64,000 bases of DNA, taken from Paracidovorax wautersii (lineage in GTDB: Bacteria; Pseudomonadota; Gammaproteobacteria; Burkholderiales; Burkholderiaceae_C). The notes below the pieces were generated by a model, which had not been told where the DNA came from, did no database searches, and worked only from the letters and a program-made list of their open reading frames with translations. Both the position numbers and the translations under genes were made by a program. Below are positions 28,471 to 38,266 of the stretch, piece after piece (positions within the stretch are counted from its first letter, which is position 1; each line of letters begins with the position of its first letter). The stretch lies in contig NZ_FONX01000001.1 of NCBI RefSeq assembly GCF_900113035.1, positions 372,001 through 436,000 of the forward strand. Direction: 5' to 3'.

Positions 28471-30099
28471 TCAGGCCGCTATGGGGGCCGCAGCGCTGTC
28501 GCGCTCTTCCAGCCAGCCCTGGCGCAGTTCGGGCACCGAGCGCGCGAGCAGCTCGTAGTACGGATGGTGCGGGCCGCGGTCGTAGTCGGCGCGCGCCACC
28601 TGGGCCAGCTTGCGGCCGTGCTGCATCACCACGATCTCGTCGCAGACCGAACGCACGGTGTGCAGGTCGTGGCTGATGAAGAGGTAGGAAACGCCCAGCT
28701 CTCGCCGCAGCTCGGCCATCAGGTCGAGCACGGCCGCGCCCACCACGGTGTCCAGCGCGGAGGTCACCTCGTCGCACAGGATCAGGTCGGGGTCGGCCGC
28801 CAGCGCGCGCGCCAGGTTCACGCGCTGTTTCTGCCCGCCCGAGAGGCCGCCGGGCAGGCGCCCGGCCACGGCGTGCGGCAGCTTGACCAGGTCGAGCAGC
28901 TCGCGGATGCGGCGCTGCAGCGCCTCGCCCTTGAGGCCCTTGTAGAACTGCAGCGGCCGCGCCAGGATGCGTTCGATGGTCTGCGACGGGTTGAGCGCCG
29001 TGTCGGCCATCTGGAACACGATCTGGATGCGGCGCAGCTCTTCCTTGCTGCGCTCGCGCAGCTCGGGCCGCAGCTCGGAATTGGCGAACAGCATGGTGCC
29101 CTGGCAGGGCTTGATGAGACCCGCGATGGCGCGCGCCAGCGTGGTCTTGCCCGAGCCCGATTCGCCGATCACGCCGATGGCCTGGCCGCGGTAGAGCTTG
29201 AAGTTGATGTCTTCCAGGATCAGCGCCGCGGGCCGGCCGTTCGCATCGACCGGGCCGTAGCCGGCCGAGAGTTCGCGCACGTCCAGGAGCAGCTCGCCCT
29301 CGCCCCGGCAGTGCTCGGCCGCGCGCGGCGCGGGCCGGGCGGCGGCCAGCAGCAGGCGGGTGTAGTCGTGCTCGGGCTCGGCCAGGATGCGGCCGGTGGG
29401 GTTGATCTCCTGCAGCTTGCCGCCGCGCAGCACCAGGATGTGGTCGGCCATCTGCGCCACCACGGCCAGGTCGTGGCTCACATAGACGGCGGTGGCGCGG
29501 CGTTCGCGCACCACGCGGCGGAAGGCACGCAGCACTTCGATCTGCGTGGTCACGTCCAGCGCGGTGGTGGGCTCGTCGAGGATCACCAGGTCCGGGTCGG
29601 TGATGAGCGCCATGGCCGCCATCAGCCGCTGCAGCTGCCCGCCCGAGACCTGGTGCGGGTAGCGCTCGCCGATGGTTTCCGGGTTGGGCAGCGCGAGTTC
29701 GCGGAACAGCTCCACGGCCTTGGCCTCGGCCGCGGCGCGGGACATGGTGCCGTGGATGCTGGTGGGCTCGACCACCTGGTCCATGATCGTGCGCGAGGGG
29801 TTGAACGAGGCGGCCGCGCTCTGCGCGATGTAGGCCACGGTGCGCCCGCGCAGCGCACGCTGCTGGGCGGGCGAGAGGTGCAGCACATCGACATCGCCGA
29901 TGCGCACGCTGCCGCCCGAGATGGCGCAGCCGCTGCGGGCGTAGCCCATCAGCGCGAGCGCGGTGGTGGTCTTGCCGGAGCCCGATTCACCGATGAGCGC
30001 CAGCACTTCGCCGGGCTGGATGGAAAAGCTCAGCGCATCGACCAGGGTCTGGTCGCCTGCGGTGATGCACAGGTCTTTGACGACGACGGAAGCACCCAT
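28471..30099 (-). CDS. Dipeptide/oligopeptide ABC transporter ATPase, two fused domains
   Basis: A 542-residue protein with two ABC cassettes in tandem, equivalent to DppD plus DppF. First cassette: Walker [14 protein letters not shown], signature [14 protein letters not shown], Walker [14 protein letters not shown]. Second: [40 protein letters not shown]. The start is the ATG at 30097-30099 with GGAGGG upstream, two bases after the permease stop. It powers import through the two permeases encoded just upstream. Confidence 0.95.
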   Translation of the reverse strand: MGASVVVKDLCITAGDQTLVDALSFSIQPGEVLALIGESGSGKTTTALALMGYARSGCAISGGSVRIGDVDVLHLSPAQQRALRGRTVAYIAQSAAASFNPSRTIMDQVVEPTSIHGTMSRAAAEAKAVELFRELALPNPETIGERYPHQVSGGQLQRLMAAMALITDPDLVILDEPTTALDVTTQIEVLRAFRRVVRERRATAVYVSHDLAVVAQMADHILVLRGGKLQEINPTGRILAEPEHDYTRLLLAAARPAPRAAEHCRGEGELLLDVRELSAGYGPVDANGRPAALILEDINFKLYRGQAIGVIGESGSGKTTLARAIAGLIKPCQGTMLFANSELRPELRERSKEELRRIQIVFQMADTALNPSQTIERILARPLQFYKGLKGEALQRRIRELLDLVKLPHAVAGRLPGGLSGGQKQRVNLARALAADPDLILCDEVTSALDTVVGAAVLDLMAELRRELGVSYLFISHDLHTVRSVCDEIVVMQHGRKLAQVARADYDRGPHHPYYELLARSVPELRQGWLEERDSAAAPIAA

Positions 30100-30101
30100 G
30101 T

Positions 30102-31004
30102 TCAACGCCCTCCGCGTTCGCGGGCCGCACGGCCCGGCAGGTTGTCGATGACGAGATTGACCGCGATGGTCAGGCTCGCGATGGCCAGGGCCGGTGCGAT
30201 GACGGCGGCGCCGGCATCGGGCAGCGCGCCGATGTTCTCGCGCACCAGCGAGCCCCAGTCCGCCGCCGGCGGCTGGATGCCCAGGCCCAGGAAGCTCAGG
30301 CCCGCCAGCAGCAGCACCACGTAGACGAAGCGCAGGCCCAGGTCGGAGAGCATCGGCCCGATGATGTTGGGCAGGATCTCGCGCAGCATGATGTAGGGCG
30401 TGCCCTCGCCGCGCGTGCGGGCCACGGTCACGTAGTCCAGCGCGTTGATGTTCACCGCCAGCGAGCGGGCGATGCGGAAGGCGCCGGGCACGTAGATCAC
30501 CGCGGCGGTGAGCACCAGCACGGTCACCGAGGAGCCGAAGCCCGCCACCAGGATCAGCGCGAACATCTTGCTGGGGATGGCGGTGAGCGTGTCGAGCACG
30601 CGGCTGAGCACCGCGTCCAGCTTGCCGCCCACGGCCGCCGCGAAGAGCGCCAGCGTGGTGCCCGTGCCGCTGGCCAGCAGCGTGGCCAGCAGCGCCACGC
30701 CCACGGTGTAGCGCGCGCCGTCGATCACGCGCACCAGCATGTCGCGGCCCAGGTAGTCGGTGCCCAGCCAGTGGGCCGCGCCGATGGGCGCGAACACCTC
30801 GGAGCCGCCGCTGGCGTCCAGCGTGCTGCCCAGCAGCGCCGGGCCGAAGGCCGCGGCCAGCAGCCAGAAGATCAGCACGACGAGGGCGATCAGGCCGGTG
30901 ATGCCGAAGCCCGAGAGCCAGCGCAGCGGGCTGCGGCGGCGCACCAGCGGCGCGCCGGCCGCGGCGCCTGCGGTTGGGGTGGAGATGGGGGTCAGGGATT
31001 CCAT
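30102..31004 (-). CDS. ABC transporter permease, DppC type
   Basis: A 300-residue inner-membrane permease of the peptide/nickel (DppC/OppC) family. The first helix is at about residues 34-56, a periplasmic loop (IGAAHWLGTDYLGRDMLVRVIDGARYT) and five helices with the coupling motif NINALDYVTVARTRGEGTPYIMLREILPNIIGP. It pairs with the DppB-type permease encoded 16 bp upstream. Confidence 0.95.
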   Translation of the reverse strand: MESLTPISTPTAGAAAGAPLVRRRSPLRWLSGFGITGLIALVVLIFWLLAAAFGPALLGSTLDASGGSEVFAPIGAAHWLGTDYLGRDMLVRVIDGARYTVGVALLATLLASGTGTTLALFAAAVGGKLDAVLSRVLDTLTAIPSKMFALILVAGFGSSVTVLVLTAAVIYVPGAFRIARSLAVNINALDYVTVARTRGEGTPYIMLREILPNIIGPMLSDLGLRFVYVVLLLAGLSFLGLGIQPPAADWGSLVRENIGALPDAGAAVIAPALAIASLTIAVNLVIDNLPGRAARERGGR

Positions 31005-31020
31005 GAGCGTGGCCCTTGGT

Positions 31021-31977
31021 TCAGCGGTGGCGCAGGCGCGGGTTGGCGACGATGCCGCACACGTCCGCCAGCGTCACGAGGATGAGATAGCCCGCGCAGA
31101 AGATCATGGCGCAGGTCTGCACCAGCGGCATGTCGCGCTGCGTCACGCCATCGACCATGAGCTTGGCGATGCCGGGGTAGTTGAAGATGGTCTCGATGAT
31201 GATCACGCCGCCCAGCAGGTACGACAGCGACAGCGCCACCGCGTTGGCGATGGGCCCGATGGCGTTGGGCAGCGCGTGCGCCATCACCATGCGCAGGGGC
31301 GATGCGCCCTTGAGGCGCACCATCTCGATGTAGGGCGCGTCCAGCTGGTCGCTCACCGCCGCGCGGGTCATGCGCATCATCTGCGCCACGATCACGCAGC
31401 ACAGGCTGAGCACCGGCATGGCGAAGGCGCGCAGCATCTGGCCGATGGATTCGATGTCGTTGACGTAGGAGAGCGCGGGCAGCCAGCGCAGCTTGACCGC
31501 GAACACCAGCACCGCCAGCGTGGCGACGAGGAATTCAGGCACCGACACCACTGCCACCGCCGCCGACGACACGAAGCGGTCGAACCACGAGCCGCGCCAC
31601 ACCGCCGAGGCGATGCCCAGCGTGAGCGCGATGGGCACCGAAAAGAGCGCCGTGACCGCGGCCAGCAGCAGCGAATTGGGCAGCCGGCTGGCCACGAGAT
31701 CGCCCACGGGCATCTGCGTGGTCACCGACTGGCCCAGGTCGCCGCGCACGATGCCGCCCAGCCAGTGCAAGTAGCGCATCGGGGCGGGCACGTCCAGACC
31801 CATCTGCGCGCGCAGCGCGGCCAGGGATTCGGGCGTGGCGTCCTGCCCCAGCTGTTCCTGCGCGGCGTCGCCCGGCAGCACGGCGGTGATCGAGAAGACG
31901 ATGACCGACACGGCCAGCAGCGACAGCAGCGCCAGCAAGATCCGCTGGACCAACAATTTGAGAATCACACGGTTCAT
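31021..31977 (-). CDS. ABC transporter permease, DppB type
   Basis: A 318-residue inner-membrane permease of the DppB/OppB family, six helices, starting MNRVILKLLVQRILLALLSLL. The EAA-like coupling loop is QLDAPYIEMVRLKGASPLRMVMAHALPNAIGP. The large first periplasmic loop (GDAAQEQLGQDATPESLAALRAQMGLD) is typical of the family. Partner of the downstream DppC-type permease. Confidence 0.95.
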   Translation of the reverse strand: MNRVILKLLVQRILLALLSLLAVSVIVFSITAVLPGDAAQEQLGQDATPESLAALRAQMGLDVPAPMRYLHWLGGIVRGDLGQSVTTQMPVGDLVASRLPNSLLLAAVTALFSVPIALTLGIASAVWRGSWFDRFVSSAAVAVVSVPEFLVATLAVLVFAVKLRWLPALSYVNDIESIGQMLRAFAMPVLSLCCVIVAQMMRMTRAAVSDQLDAPYIEMVRLKGASPLRMVMAHALPNAIGPIANAVALSLSYLLGGVIIIETIFNYPGIAKLMVDGVTQRDMPLVQTCAMIFCAGYLILVTLADVCGIVANPRLRHR

Positions 31978-32035
31978 GGCGCAGCGGCTTCCAGTGCGTA
32001 TCGGTGGCAGTAAGGGCTCGGGAGACGGCGGCGCG

Positions 32036-33649
32036 TCAAGCGTCGAGCCAGACGTTCTCGGCGAACGAGTAGCCCATCAGGCCGCCCAGCGGGATGGGCG
32101 AGAGGCCCTTGAGCTTGGTCGAGTGGCCGTCGGTGCTGGCGAGGAACAGCGGGATGCCGATGCCTGCGTCGTTGTGCACCATGGTCTGCATGTCGGCGTA
32201 CATCTGGCGGCGCTTGGCCACGTCGGTCTCGGCACGGGCCGCGATCAGCAGCTGGTCGAACTGCGGGTTCTTCCAGCGCGATTCGTTCCAGGCCGCGTCG
32301 GACTTGAAGAACTGCGTGAACAGCGCGTCGGCGCTGGGGCGCGGGTTGACGTTGCCGAAGCCCACGGGGCTGTTGAGCCAGTGGTTGGACCAGTAGCCGT
32401 CGGCGGGCATGCGCTTGACGTCCAGGTCCAGGCCGATGCGCTGGCCGGACTGCTGCAGCAGCAGCGCGATCTCGGTGGAATACATGGCCGCGGGCGACGT
32501 GACCACCGGCACCTTGCCCGTCACACCGGACTTCTGCAGGTGGAACTTGGCCTTGTCCAGGTCGAACGCGCGCTGCGGCAGGCCCTTGAAGTAGAAGCGG
32601 TTGGTCGGGTCGATCGGCTGGTCGTTGGCCAGCACGGCGTAGTCGAGCGCGATGCTCTTTTTCATCTGCTCGCGGTCGAACAGGTACTTCATCGCCAGCG
32701 CGAAGTCGGGGCTGGCGCCCGGGCCCATGTCGCGGCGCATGATCAGGTCGGAATACTGGCCCGACTGGGTGGTGAAGATGGTGTAGCCGGGCGTGGACTT
32801 GATGCGGGCCACGGCGCGCGGGTTGACCGAGGCGACCAGGTCCATGCCGCCCGAGAGCAGCGCGTTGACGCGGGCGCTTTCGTCGGCGATGCCCACGAAC
32901 TCGATCTCGTCCAGGTAGGGGCGGCCGGGCTTCCAGTAGTTGTCGTTGCGCACCACCACGGTCCGCACGCCGGGCTTGAATTCCTTGAGCTTGTAGGGGC
33001 CGGTGCCGATGCCGGTGCTGAAGTCGGTCGTGCCTTCCTTGGCGATGACGAAGTGGAAGGTGCCCAGGATCACGGGCAGGTCGGCGTTGGGCGTGGTCAG
33101 CACCACGGTCACTTCGTTCGGGCCGGTGGCCTTCACGCTCTCGATCTGCTCGGCCAGGGCCTTGGCCTTGGAGGCGGTGGCCGGCTCCTTGTGGCGCATC
33201 AGCGAGAACACCACGTCGCCGGGGGTCAGGGCCTTGCCGTCATGGAAGGTGACGCCCTTGCGCAGCGTGAAGACCCAGGTCTTGGCGTCGGCGGTGGCGA
33301 ACGATTCGGCCAGCGCGGGCTGGGGCGTGAGGCTGCCGTCCAGCGTGGTCAGGCCGTTATAGACCATGTTGCAGCGCACGTAGTCGTTCTGGTTGGACTG
33401 CTTGGCCGGGTCCAGCGTGTCCGATGCGGCCGAGGTGGCGGCTGCCACGCGGATGCGGCCGCCGCGGCGGGGCGTCTGCGCATGGGCCGTGACGGCCATG
33501 CCCGCCAGGCTGCCGGCCAGCGTGGCCTGCATGCCACCGGCCATCAGCATGGCGAGCACGTCGCGGCGCGAGGCGCCGCGGCGCAGGGTTTCCATCACGC
33601 GAATGCTCTCGCGCGGACCGACGATGTTCTGGAACTGGTTGTCGCTCAT
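32036..33649 (-). CDS. Peptide-type ABC transporter substrate-binding protein (Tat-exported)
   Basis: A 537-residue SBP family 5 protein. A long N-region (about 28 residues) precedes the twin-arginine motif SRRDVLAMLM and a hydrophobic stretch ending AVTAHAQT. The mature part shows family segments YNGLTTLDGSLTPQPALAESF, WVFTLRKGVTFHDGKALTPGDV and STGIGTGPYKLKEF. Export in folded form by Tat is unusual for such proteins but common in this group of proteobacteria. ATG 33649 with AGGAGC. Its ligand would define the locus; family 5 proteins bind peptides, opines, polyamine derivatives or other small molecules. Confidence 0.93.
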   Translation of the reverse strand: MSDNQFQNIVGPRESIRVMETLRRGASRRDVLAMLMAGGMQATLAGSLAGMAVTAHAQTPRRGGRIRVAAATSAASDTLDPAKQSNQNDYVRCNMVYNGLTTLDGSLTPQPALAESFATADAKTWVFTLRKGVTFHDGKALTPGDVVFSLMRHKEPATASKAKALAEQIESVKATGPNEVTVVLTTPNADLPVILGTFHFVIAKEGTTDFSTGIGTGPYKLKEFKPGVRTVVVRNDNYWKPGRPYLDEIEFVGIADESARVNALLSGGMDLVASVNPRAVARIKSTPGYTIFTTQSGQYSDLIMRRDMGPGASPDFALAMKYLFDREQMKKSIALDYAVLANDQPIDPTNRFYFKGLPQRAFDLDKAKFHLQKSGVTGKVPVVTSPAAMYSTEIALLLQQSGQRIGLDLDVKRMPADGYWSNHWLNSPVGFGNVNPRPSADALFTQFFKSDAAWNESRWKNPQFDQLLIAARAETDVAKRRQMYADMQTMVHNDAGIGIPLFLASTDGHSTKLKGLSPIPLGGLMGYSFAENVWLDA

Positions 33650-33737
33650 GGTGATGCTCCTGGTAGGCCTGAAGGGAAATCGGGGAACGGAAAAGGGAAT
33701 GGAACGCGGGAATCTCGGAAAACGGTGGCTGCAGCTT

Positions 33738-35027
33738 TCAGGCCAGCCGGTCCTTGAGCCTGAAATACAGGCCCACCGCCGGCAGGAACCACGGCGGGCC
33801 GAAATGGCCGGGAATGGCGGGCCACTGGCGGCTGCGCCAGGGGTTGGCGTCGGCATCGCCGGCCATCACGGCGGCCATGCACTCGCCCATGTGGACCGAC
33901 ATCTGCGTGCCGTGGCCGCTGTAGCCCATGGAATAGAAAAGGCCGTCGCGCTCGCCGGCATGCGGCAGGCGGTCCTGCGTCACATCCACCAGGCCGCCCC
34001 AGCAATAGTCGAGCCGCACGGGCCCGAGCTGCGGGAAGGTCTCGGCCAGCCCGGCGCGCAGGATCTCGCCGCTCGCCGCATCGGACTGCGGGCTGGAGAT
34101 GGCGAAGCGCGCGCGCCCGCCGAACACCAGCCGGTGGTCGGCCGTGAGCCGGAAGTAGTGGTGGATGTTGGCGATGGTGGTGTAGGTGCGCCGCGCCGCG
34201 AGCAGCGCCTGTGCGCGCTCCGCGCCCAGCGGCTCGGTCACCACGATGAAGCTGCCGATGGGCACGATGCGGCGGCGCAGCCAGCCGAAGGTGCCGTAGC
34301 CGCCGTGGCGCGACGCGCCCGTGGCCAGCAGCACCTGCTTGGCGCGCACGTTGCCGCGCGCGGTGTGCAGCACATGCTCCTGGCCGCGCACGCGCTCGAT
34401 GCGGTCCACGCAGGTGCCGGTGTGGATCTGCGCGCCCTGCCGCTGCGCGGCCAGCGCCAGCCCCTGGGCGAAGCGGCCCATGTGCATCTGCGCGCTGCGG
34501 CGGTAGAGCAGGCCGCCGTGGAAGCGCTCGCTCTGCACCTCGCTGCGCACGCGGCCGGCTTCGAGGATCTCCACGTCGGTATCCACGCCGTCGGCCACCA
34601 GGCGCTCGGCGCTGCGGCGCAGGGCGTCCATGTGCTGCGGGCGCGTGGCCAGCTTGAGCTTGCCGTGGCGCAGGAAGTCGCAGTCGATGGCCTCGCTGCG
34701 CACGATGCGCTCGACGCTGTCCACCGCATCGTCGTAGGCGTGGTACCAGGCACGCGCCTGCTCCACGCCCACGCGGGCGGCCACGTCGGCATAGTCCACC
34801 GCCAAGCCGTTGTTGACGTGCCCGCCGTTGCGGCCCGAGGCTTCCGGCGCCACGCCGTCGCCCGCTTCCAGCACCACGACGCTGGCGCCGCGCCGGGCCA
34901 GCGCCAGGGCGGCCGACAGGCCGGTGAAGCCACCGCCGACGATGGCCACATCGACCTGCGCAGGCAGTTCGTGATGTGCCAGCCCGAGGTGGGGCACCGA
35001 ATCGTTCCAGTAGGAGTCGAGCTTCAT
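33738..35027 (-). CDS. FAD-dependent amine oxidase (DadA/PuuB/OrdL-like)
   Basis: A 429-residue DAO-fold flavoenzyme. Dinucleotide motif VDVAIVGGGFTGLSAALALARRGASVVVLEA at about residues 24-54, then GRNGGHVNNGL and a C-terminal SMGYSGHGTQMSVHMGECMAAVM. The start of the protein, MKLDSYWNDSVPHLG, resembles gamma-glutamylputrescine oxidase. It would oxidise an amine or N-substituted amino acid to an aldehyde or imine, giving a substrate for the GabD-type dehydrogenase. ATG 35025-35027 chosen over a TTG four codons earlier. Confidence 0.88.
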   Translation of the reverse strand: MKLDSYWNDSVPHLGLAHHELPAQVDVAIVGGGFTGLSAALALARRGASVVVLEAGDGVAPEASGRNGGHVNNGLAVDYADVAARVGVEQARAWYHAYDDAVDSVERIVRSEAIDCDFLRHGKLKLATRPQHMDALRRSAERLVADGVDTDVEILEAGRVRSEVQSERFHGGLLYRRSAQMHMGRFAQGLALAAQRQGAQIHTGTCVDRIERVRGQEHVLHTARGNVRAKQVLLATGASRHGGYGTFGWLRRRIVPIGSFIVVTEPLGAERAQALLAARRTYTTIANIHHYFRLTADHRLVFGGRARFAISSPQSDAASGEILRAGLAETFPQLGPVRLDYCWGGLVDVTQDRLPHAGERDGLFYSMGYSGHGTQMSVHMGECMAAVMAGDADANPWRSRQWPAIPGHFGPPWFLPAVGLYFRLKDRLA

Positions 35028-35088
35028 AGAAGGGGGCAAAGCGTGGAGGGAAAGTGGGGCGGAGGCAGCGCGGCGCGCGCCTTTTGGA

Positions 35089-35754
35089 TCAGAGGCCGAC
35101 GACGCCCGGCAGGCCGCCGATGTCGTTGATCTCGACGTAGTTGTAGGCCGGGTTGCCCGGGCCGTGGCCGCGGTTGACGAACACCTTGTTCTTGATGCCG
35201 ATGTCGTCGGCGGACATCAGGTCGTAGCGCAGGCTGGAGGAGACGTGCAGCAGATCTTCGGGGTTGCAGCCCAGCGAGTCCAGCATGTATTCGAAAGCCT
35301 TCAGGCGCGGCTTGTAGGCCTGGGCCTGCTGGGCGGTATAGACGCGGTGGAAGGGCGCGCCGAGCATGGCGACGTTCTTCTGGATCTGGCTGTCGTCGGC
35401 GTTCGACAGGATGACCAGCGGGATCTCCTTGGCGACCTTGGCGAGGCCTGCGGGCACGTCGGCATGCGGGTCCCAGGTGGGCACGGCGTCGTAGTAGGTC
35501 TGGCCGTCGGTGTCGAAGTACTGGATCTTCCACTTCTTGCACAGGCGGCGCACGGCGTTCTTCAGCACCACTTCGTAGGGCTGCCAGGCGCCCAGCACTT
35601 CGTCGAAACGATAGGCCGTGAAGTCGGCGATGAACTGCTCCATGCGATCGGCAGGAATGCGATCGGCGAAGAGTTCGCGCGTCAGCTCGCCCATGCGAAA
35701 GCGGGTGAGCGTGCCGTAGCAGTCGAAGGTCACGTACTTGGGACGGAAGGTCAT
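35089..35754 (-). CDS. HAD-superfamily hydrolase, haloacid-dehalogenase-like
   Basis: A 221-residue HAD hydrolase. Nucleophile motif DCYGTL (residues 10-15), motif II LSNADDSQI, Lys in YKPRLKAF and motif IV-like HVSSSLRYDLMSADDIG. It resembles type II L-2-haloacid dehalogenases in size and first motif, but the usual SSNxWDxxGA segment is replaced by SSLRYDLMSADD. A phosphatase or another acid hydrolase activity is equally likely. First gene of the leftward catabolic operon, 61 bp before the oxidase. Confidence 0.85.
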   Translation of the reverse strand: MTFRPKYVTFDCYGTLTRFRMGELTRELFADRIPADRMEQFIADFTAYRFDEVLGAWQPYEVVLKNAVRRLCKKWKIQYFDTDGQTYYDAVPTWDPHADVPAGLAKVAKEIPLVILSNADDSQIQKNVAMLGAPFHRVYTAQQAQAYKPRLKAFEYMLDSLGCNPEDLLHVSSSLRYDLMSADDIGIKNKVFVNRGHGPGNPAYNYVEINDIGGLPGVVGL

Positions 35755-36381
35755 GATTCTCGGATCCTCAGGGTTCTACCGGTCACCGACCGGGGCGGTT
35801 CGCAAGCGCCTTAGACGGCTTCTGCGACGGATTCATTGCGAAGGAATTGAAGCACGCGGGTTCGCGGGCGGCATTGGGAAATGAGGCCCTGCGGCACGCG
35901 AAGCTGCGGTTTGCGTGGGCCGCGGCGGCATGCCATGCGGCGTGCACCGCCGCCGTGCGGCAGTGCACCCATACGGCGCTGGATCACGGTGGCGAGGCAC
36001 ACTTTTGATGCATGGACACCCGCGCTGCCATCGCGGCAGACGCTGCTGCGCATCGCTGCGCGAACGCCGCACGCACCTGCGCGGCGCACGGCGCGGCACG
36101 CGCAGGCAGCACGCGAAACGATGGCATGGAAGAGCTGGGAAGCGGGCACGGAATACGGCGCGCCGCACGGTAGCGGCACGTTCAAGAGAAGGTGATTGAT
36201 GCTAGGCAGTAACACCCAGCATTTGTGCCCGTAACCCGCACCGGCGCCGCAGCGAATTGCAAAACCGGCGGGCCGCACAGCCGATGCTTGCAATTTGCGG
36301 GCAAACCCCAATTCGCGCTGGTGCCTGGCGGCGATGTCGTCCAAGATGCCCGCACCGCCGATTGTCAAAAGGTTGCCTTAC
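35755..36381. other. Long divergent intergenic region of the catabolic locus
   Basis: 627 bp between the HAD gene and the GNAT gene without a convincing gene; frames on both strands have poor composition. From 36249 to 36322 there is a symmetric block: GCAGCGAATTGC (36249-36260), GCTTGCAATTTGCGG (about 36286-36300) and CCCAATTCGCGCTGG (about 36308-36322). These are near-inverted copies and candidate sites for the Lrp regulator of the locus. The rest (35755-36240) is GCA-rich with short palindromes and nothing I can name. Confidence 0.5.
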
Positions 36382-37284
36382 ATGCTTTCCACCGCTTCCA
36401 AAGTCCATCCCAGCACGCGGCCCAATGCCGACGATGACGGCGTGGTGCTGCGCCCCATGACCGCCGCCGATCTGGAGGCCACGCATGCCTTGTCGGCCGA
36501 GCTGCGCTGGCCCCACCGCCTGGCCGACTGGGAACAGATGTTCGCGCACGCCGAGGGCGTGATCGCGGAGCGCGACGGCCAAGTGATCGCCACCGCGCAG
36601 CGCTGGCGCTGGGGCCGCAGCCACGCCACCATCGGCCTGGTGATCGTCACGCCCGCCTGCCAGGGCCGCCGCGTGGGCCACCGCCTGATGTCGGCGCTGC
36701 TGGACGGCCTGGAAGACCACACCGTGCTGCTGCACGCCACGGCCGAGGGCCGGGGCCTCTATGAACGGCTGGGCTTCGTGCGCACCGGAGAGCTGCGCCA
36801 GCACCAGGGCGTGGCGCTGCCCACGCCGCTCATCGCGCTGCCGGCCGGCTGCCGCCTGCGCCCCGCAGGCCTGAACGAGGCCGCCGCGCTGCGCCGCCTG
36901 GATGCCGAAGCCCGCGGCATGCCGCGCGACGCGCTGATCGACGACCTGCTCTCCACCTCCGATGCCTGCGTGGTGCTGGACCACGACGGCGAGCAGCGCG
37001 GCTTCGCCATGCTGCGCCGCTTCGGCCGCGGCCACGCCATCGGCCCGGTGGTCGCACCCGATGCCGAAAGCGCCAAGGCCCTCATCGCGCATCTGGCCGG
37101 CATGAACGCCGGCCGCTTCACGCGCATCGACATCGACTGGGACAGCGGCCTGGCCGAATGGCTGGAAAGCATCGGCCTGCTGCGCGTGGATGCGCCCACC
37201 ACCATGGTTCGCGGCACGCCGCTGCAGGTGCCCGACGCGGGCGAGCCGCGCCTCTTCGCCATCGTCACGCAGGCCGTCGGCTGA
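36382..37284 (+). CDS. Double GNAT-domain acetyltransferase
   Basis: A 300-residue protein with two GNAT folds. The first (about 20-150) has the acetyl-CoA loop VTPACQGRRVGHRLMSALLD and YERLGFVRTGEL. The second (about 155-285) is degenerate and lacks a clear Q/RxxGxG/A loop (VVAPDAESAKALIAHLAG), ending WLESIGLLRVDAPTTMVRG. The substrate is unknown; in this context it may acetylate an amine intermediate. The ATG at 36382 gives the usual N-terminus; upstream ATG codons in frame are possible. First gene of the rightward half of the locus. Confidence 0.82.
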   Translation: MLSTASKVHPSTRPNADDDGVVLRPMTAADLEATHALSAELRWPHRLADWEQMFAHAEGVIAERDGQVIATAQRWRWGRSHATIGLVIVTPACQGRRVGHRLMSALLDGLEDHTVLLHATAEGRGLYERLGFVRTGELRQHQGVALPTPLIALPAGCRLRPAGLNEAAALRRLDAEARGMPRDALIDDLLSTSDACVVLDHDGEQRGFAMLRRFGRGHAIGPVVAPDAESAKALIAHLAGMNAGRFTRIDIDWDSGLAEWLESIGLLRVDAPTTMVRGTPLQVPDAGEPRLFAIVTQAVG

Positions 37285-37330
37285 ACGGCCTTCCGACCTC
37301 TCCGCCCCGCCCGCTCCGATCCGCCCCGCG

Positions 37331-38266
37331 ATGACCACCACCTTCCTCTACAAGTCCGATCCCGTGCGTGGCCGCATCTGGGCCGAGGTCTTCCGCCAGC
37401 AGGCGCCCGAGATCGACTTCCGCATCTGGCCCGACATGGGCGACGACCCGGCCGGCGTGCGCTTCCTGGCCGCGTGGACGCCGCCGGACGACATCGCCAC
37501 GCGCTTTCCGCAGCTGCAGGTGCTGTTCTCTTCGGGCGCGGGCGTGGACCAGTTCGACATGTCGGCGCTGCCGCCCGCGCTGCCCGTGGTGCGCATGGTG
37601 GAGCCCGGCATCGTGCAGGGCATGGTCGAGTACGTGACGCATGCCGTGCTCGATCTGCACCGCGACCGCCCCGCCTACCGCCGCCAGCAGCAGGCCGCCG
37701 AATGGAAGCCGCTGCCCGTGAAGATGGCGCGCGAGCGCCGCGTGGGCGTGCTGGGCCTGGGCTCGCTCGGCCAGGCCGTGCTGGGCTCGCTCACCTCGCT
37801 GGGCTTCGACTGCGCGGGCTGGAGCCGCTCGCGCCACGCGGTGGACGGCGTGCAGTGCTTCGCCGGCGCCGACGAGCTGCCCGCCTTCCTGGCGCGCACC
37901 GACATCCTCATCTGCCTGCTGCCGCTCACCGACGCCACGCGCAGCTTTCTCGATGCGCGGCTCTTCGCGCAGCTGCCCGCAGGCGCCGCGCTGGTGCACG
38001 TGGGCCGTGGGCCGCAGCTGGTCGATGCCGACCTGCTGGCCGCGCTCGACGAGGGCCGTCTGTCAGAGGCCATGCTGGACGTGACCGAGCCCGAGCCGCT
38101 GCCCGCCGGCCACCCTTTCTGGAGCCACCCGCGCATCCAGCTCACGCCGCACATCGCCAGCATGACGCAGCCCGTGAGCGCGGCCGAAGCCGTGATCGGC
38201 AACCTGCGCCGCTTCGCCGCCGGCCAGCCCATGACGGGCCTGGTGGACCGCGCGCGGGGCTATTGA
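37331..38266 (+). CDS. Glyoxylate/hydroxypyruvate reductase A-like 2-hydroxyacid dehydrogenase
   Basis: A 311-residue NAD(P)H-dependent D-2-hydroxyacid dehydrogenase of the GhrA group. The Rossmann motif GVLGLGSLGQAVLGSL is at about 139-154. The catalytic Arg lies in VHVGRGPQLVD, the Glu in DVTEPEPLPAGHPFW and the His in RIQLTPHIASM. It would reduce a 2-oxoacid such as glyoxylate or hydroxypyruvate. Start ATG 37331 (MTTTFLYKSDPV), 46 bp after the GNAT gene. Confidence 0.9.
   Translation: MTTTFLYKSDPVRGRIWAEVFRQQAPEIDFRIWPDMGDDPAGVRFLAAWTPPDDIATRFPQLQVLFSSGAGVDQFDMSALPPALPVVRMVEPGIVQGMVEYVTHAVLDLHRDRPAYRRQQQAAEWKPLPVKMARERRVGVLGLGSLGQAVLGSLTSLGFDCAGWSRSRHAVDGVQCFAGADELPAFLARTDILICLLPLTDATRSFLDARLFAQLPAGAALVHVGRGPQLVDADLLAALDEGRLSEAMLDVTEPEPLPAGHPFWSHPRIQLTPHIASMTQPVSAAEAVIGNLRRFAAGQPMTGLVDRARGY

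Noticed and set aside
32036-33856. Longer binding-protein start at 33856
   Set aside because: The added residues lack a signal-peptide character and lie before the AGGAGC site of the ATG at 33649.
35811-36368. Open frames on both strands in the divergent gap of the catabolic locus
   Set aside because: Arg/Ala/Cys-rich random-looking products without ribosome sites; the region is better read as regulatory DNA.
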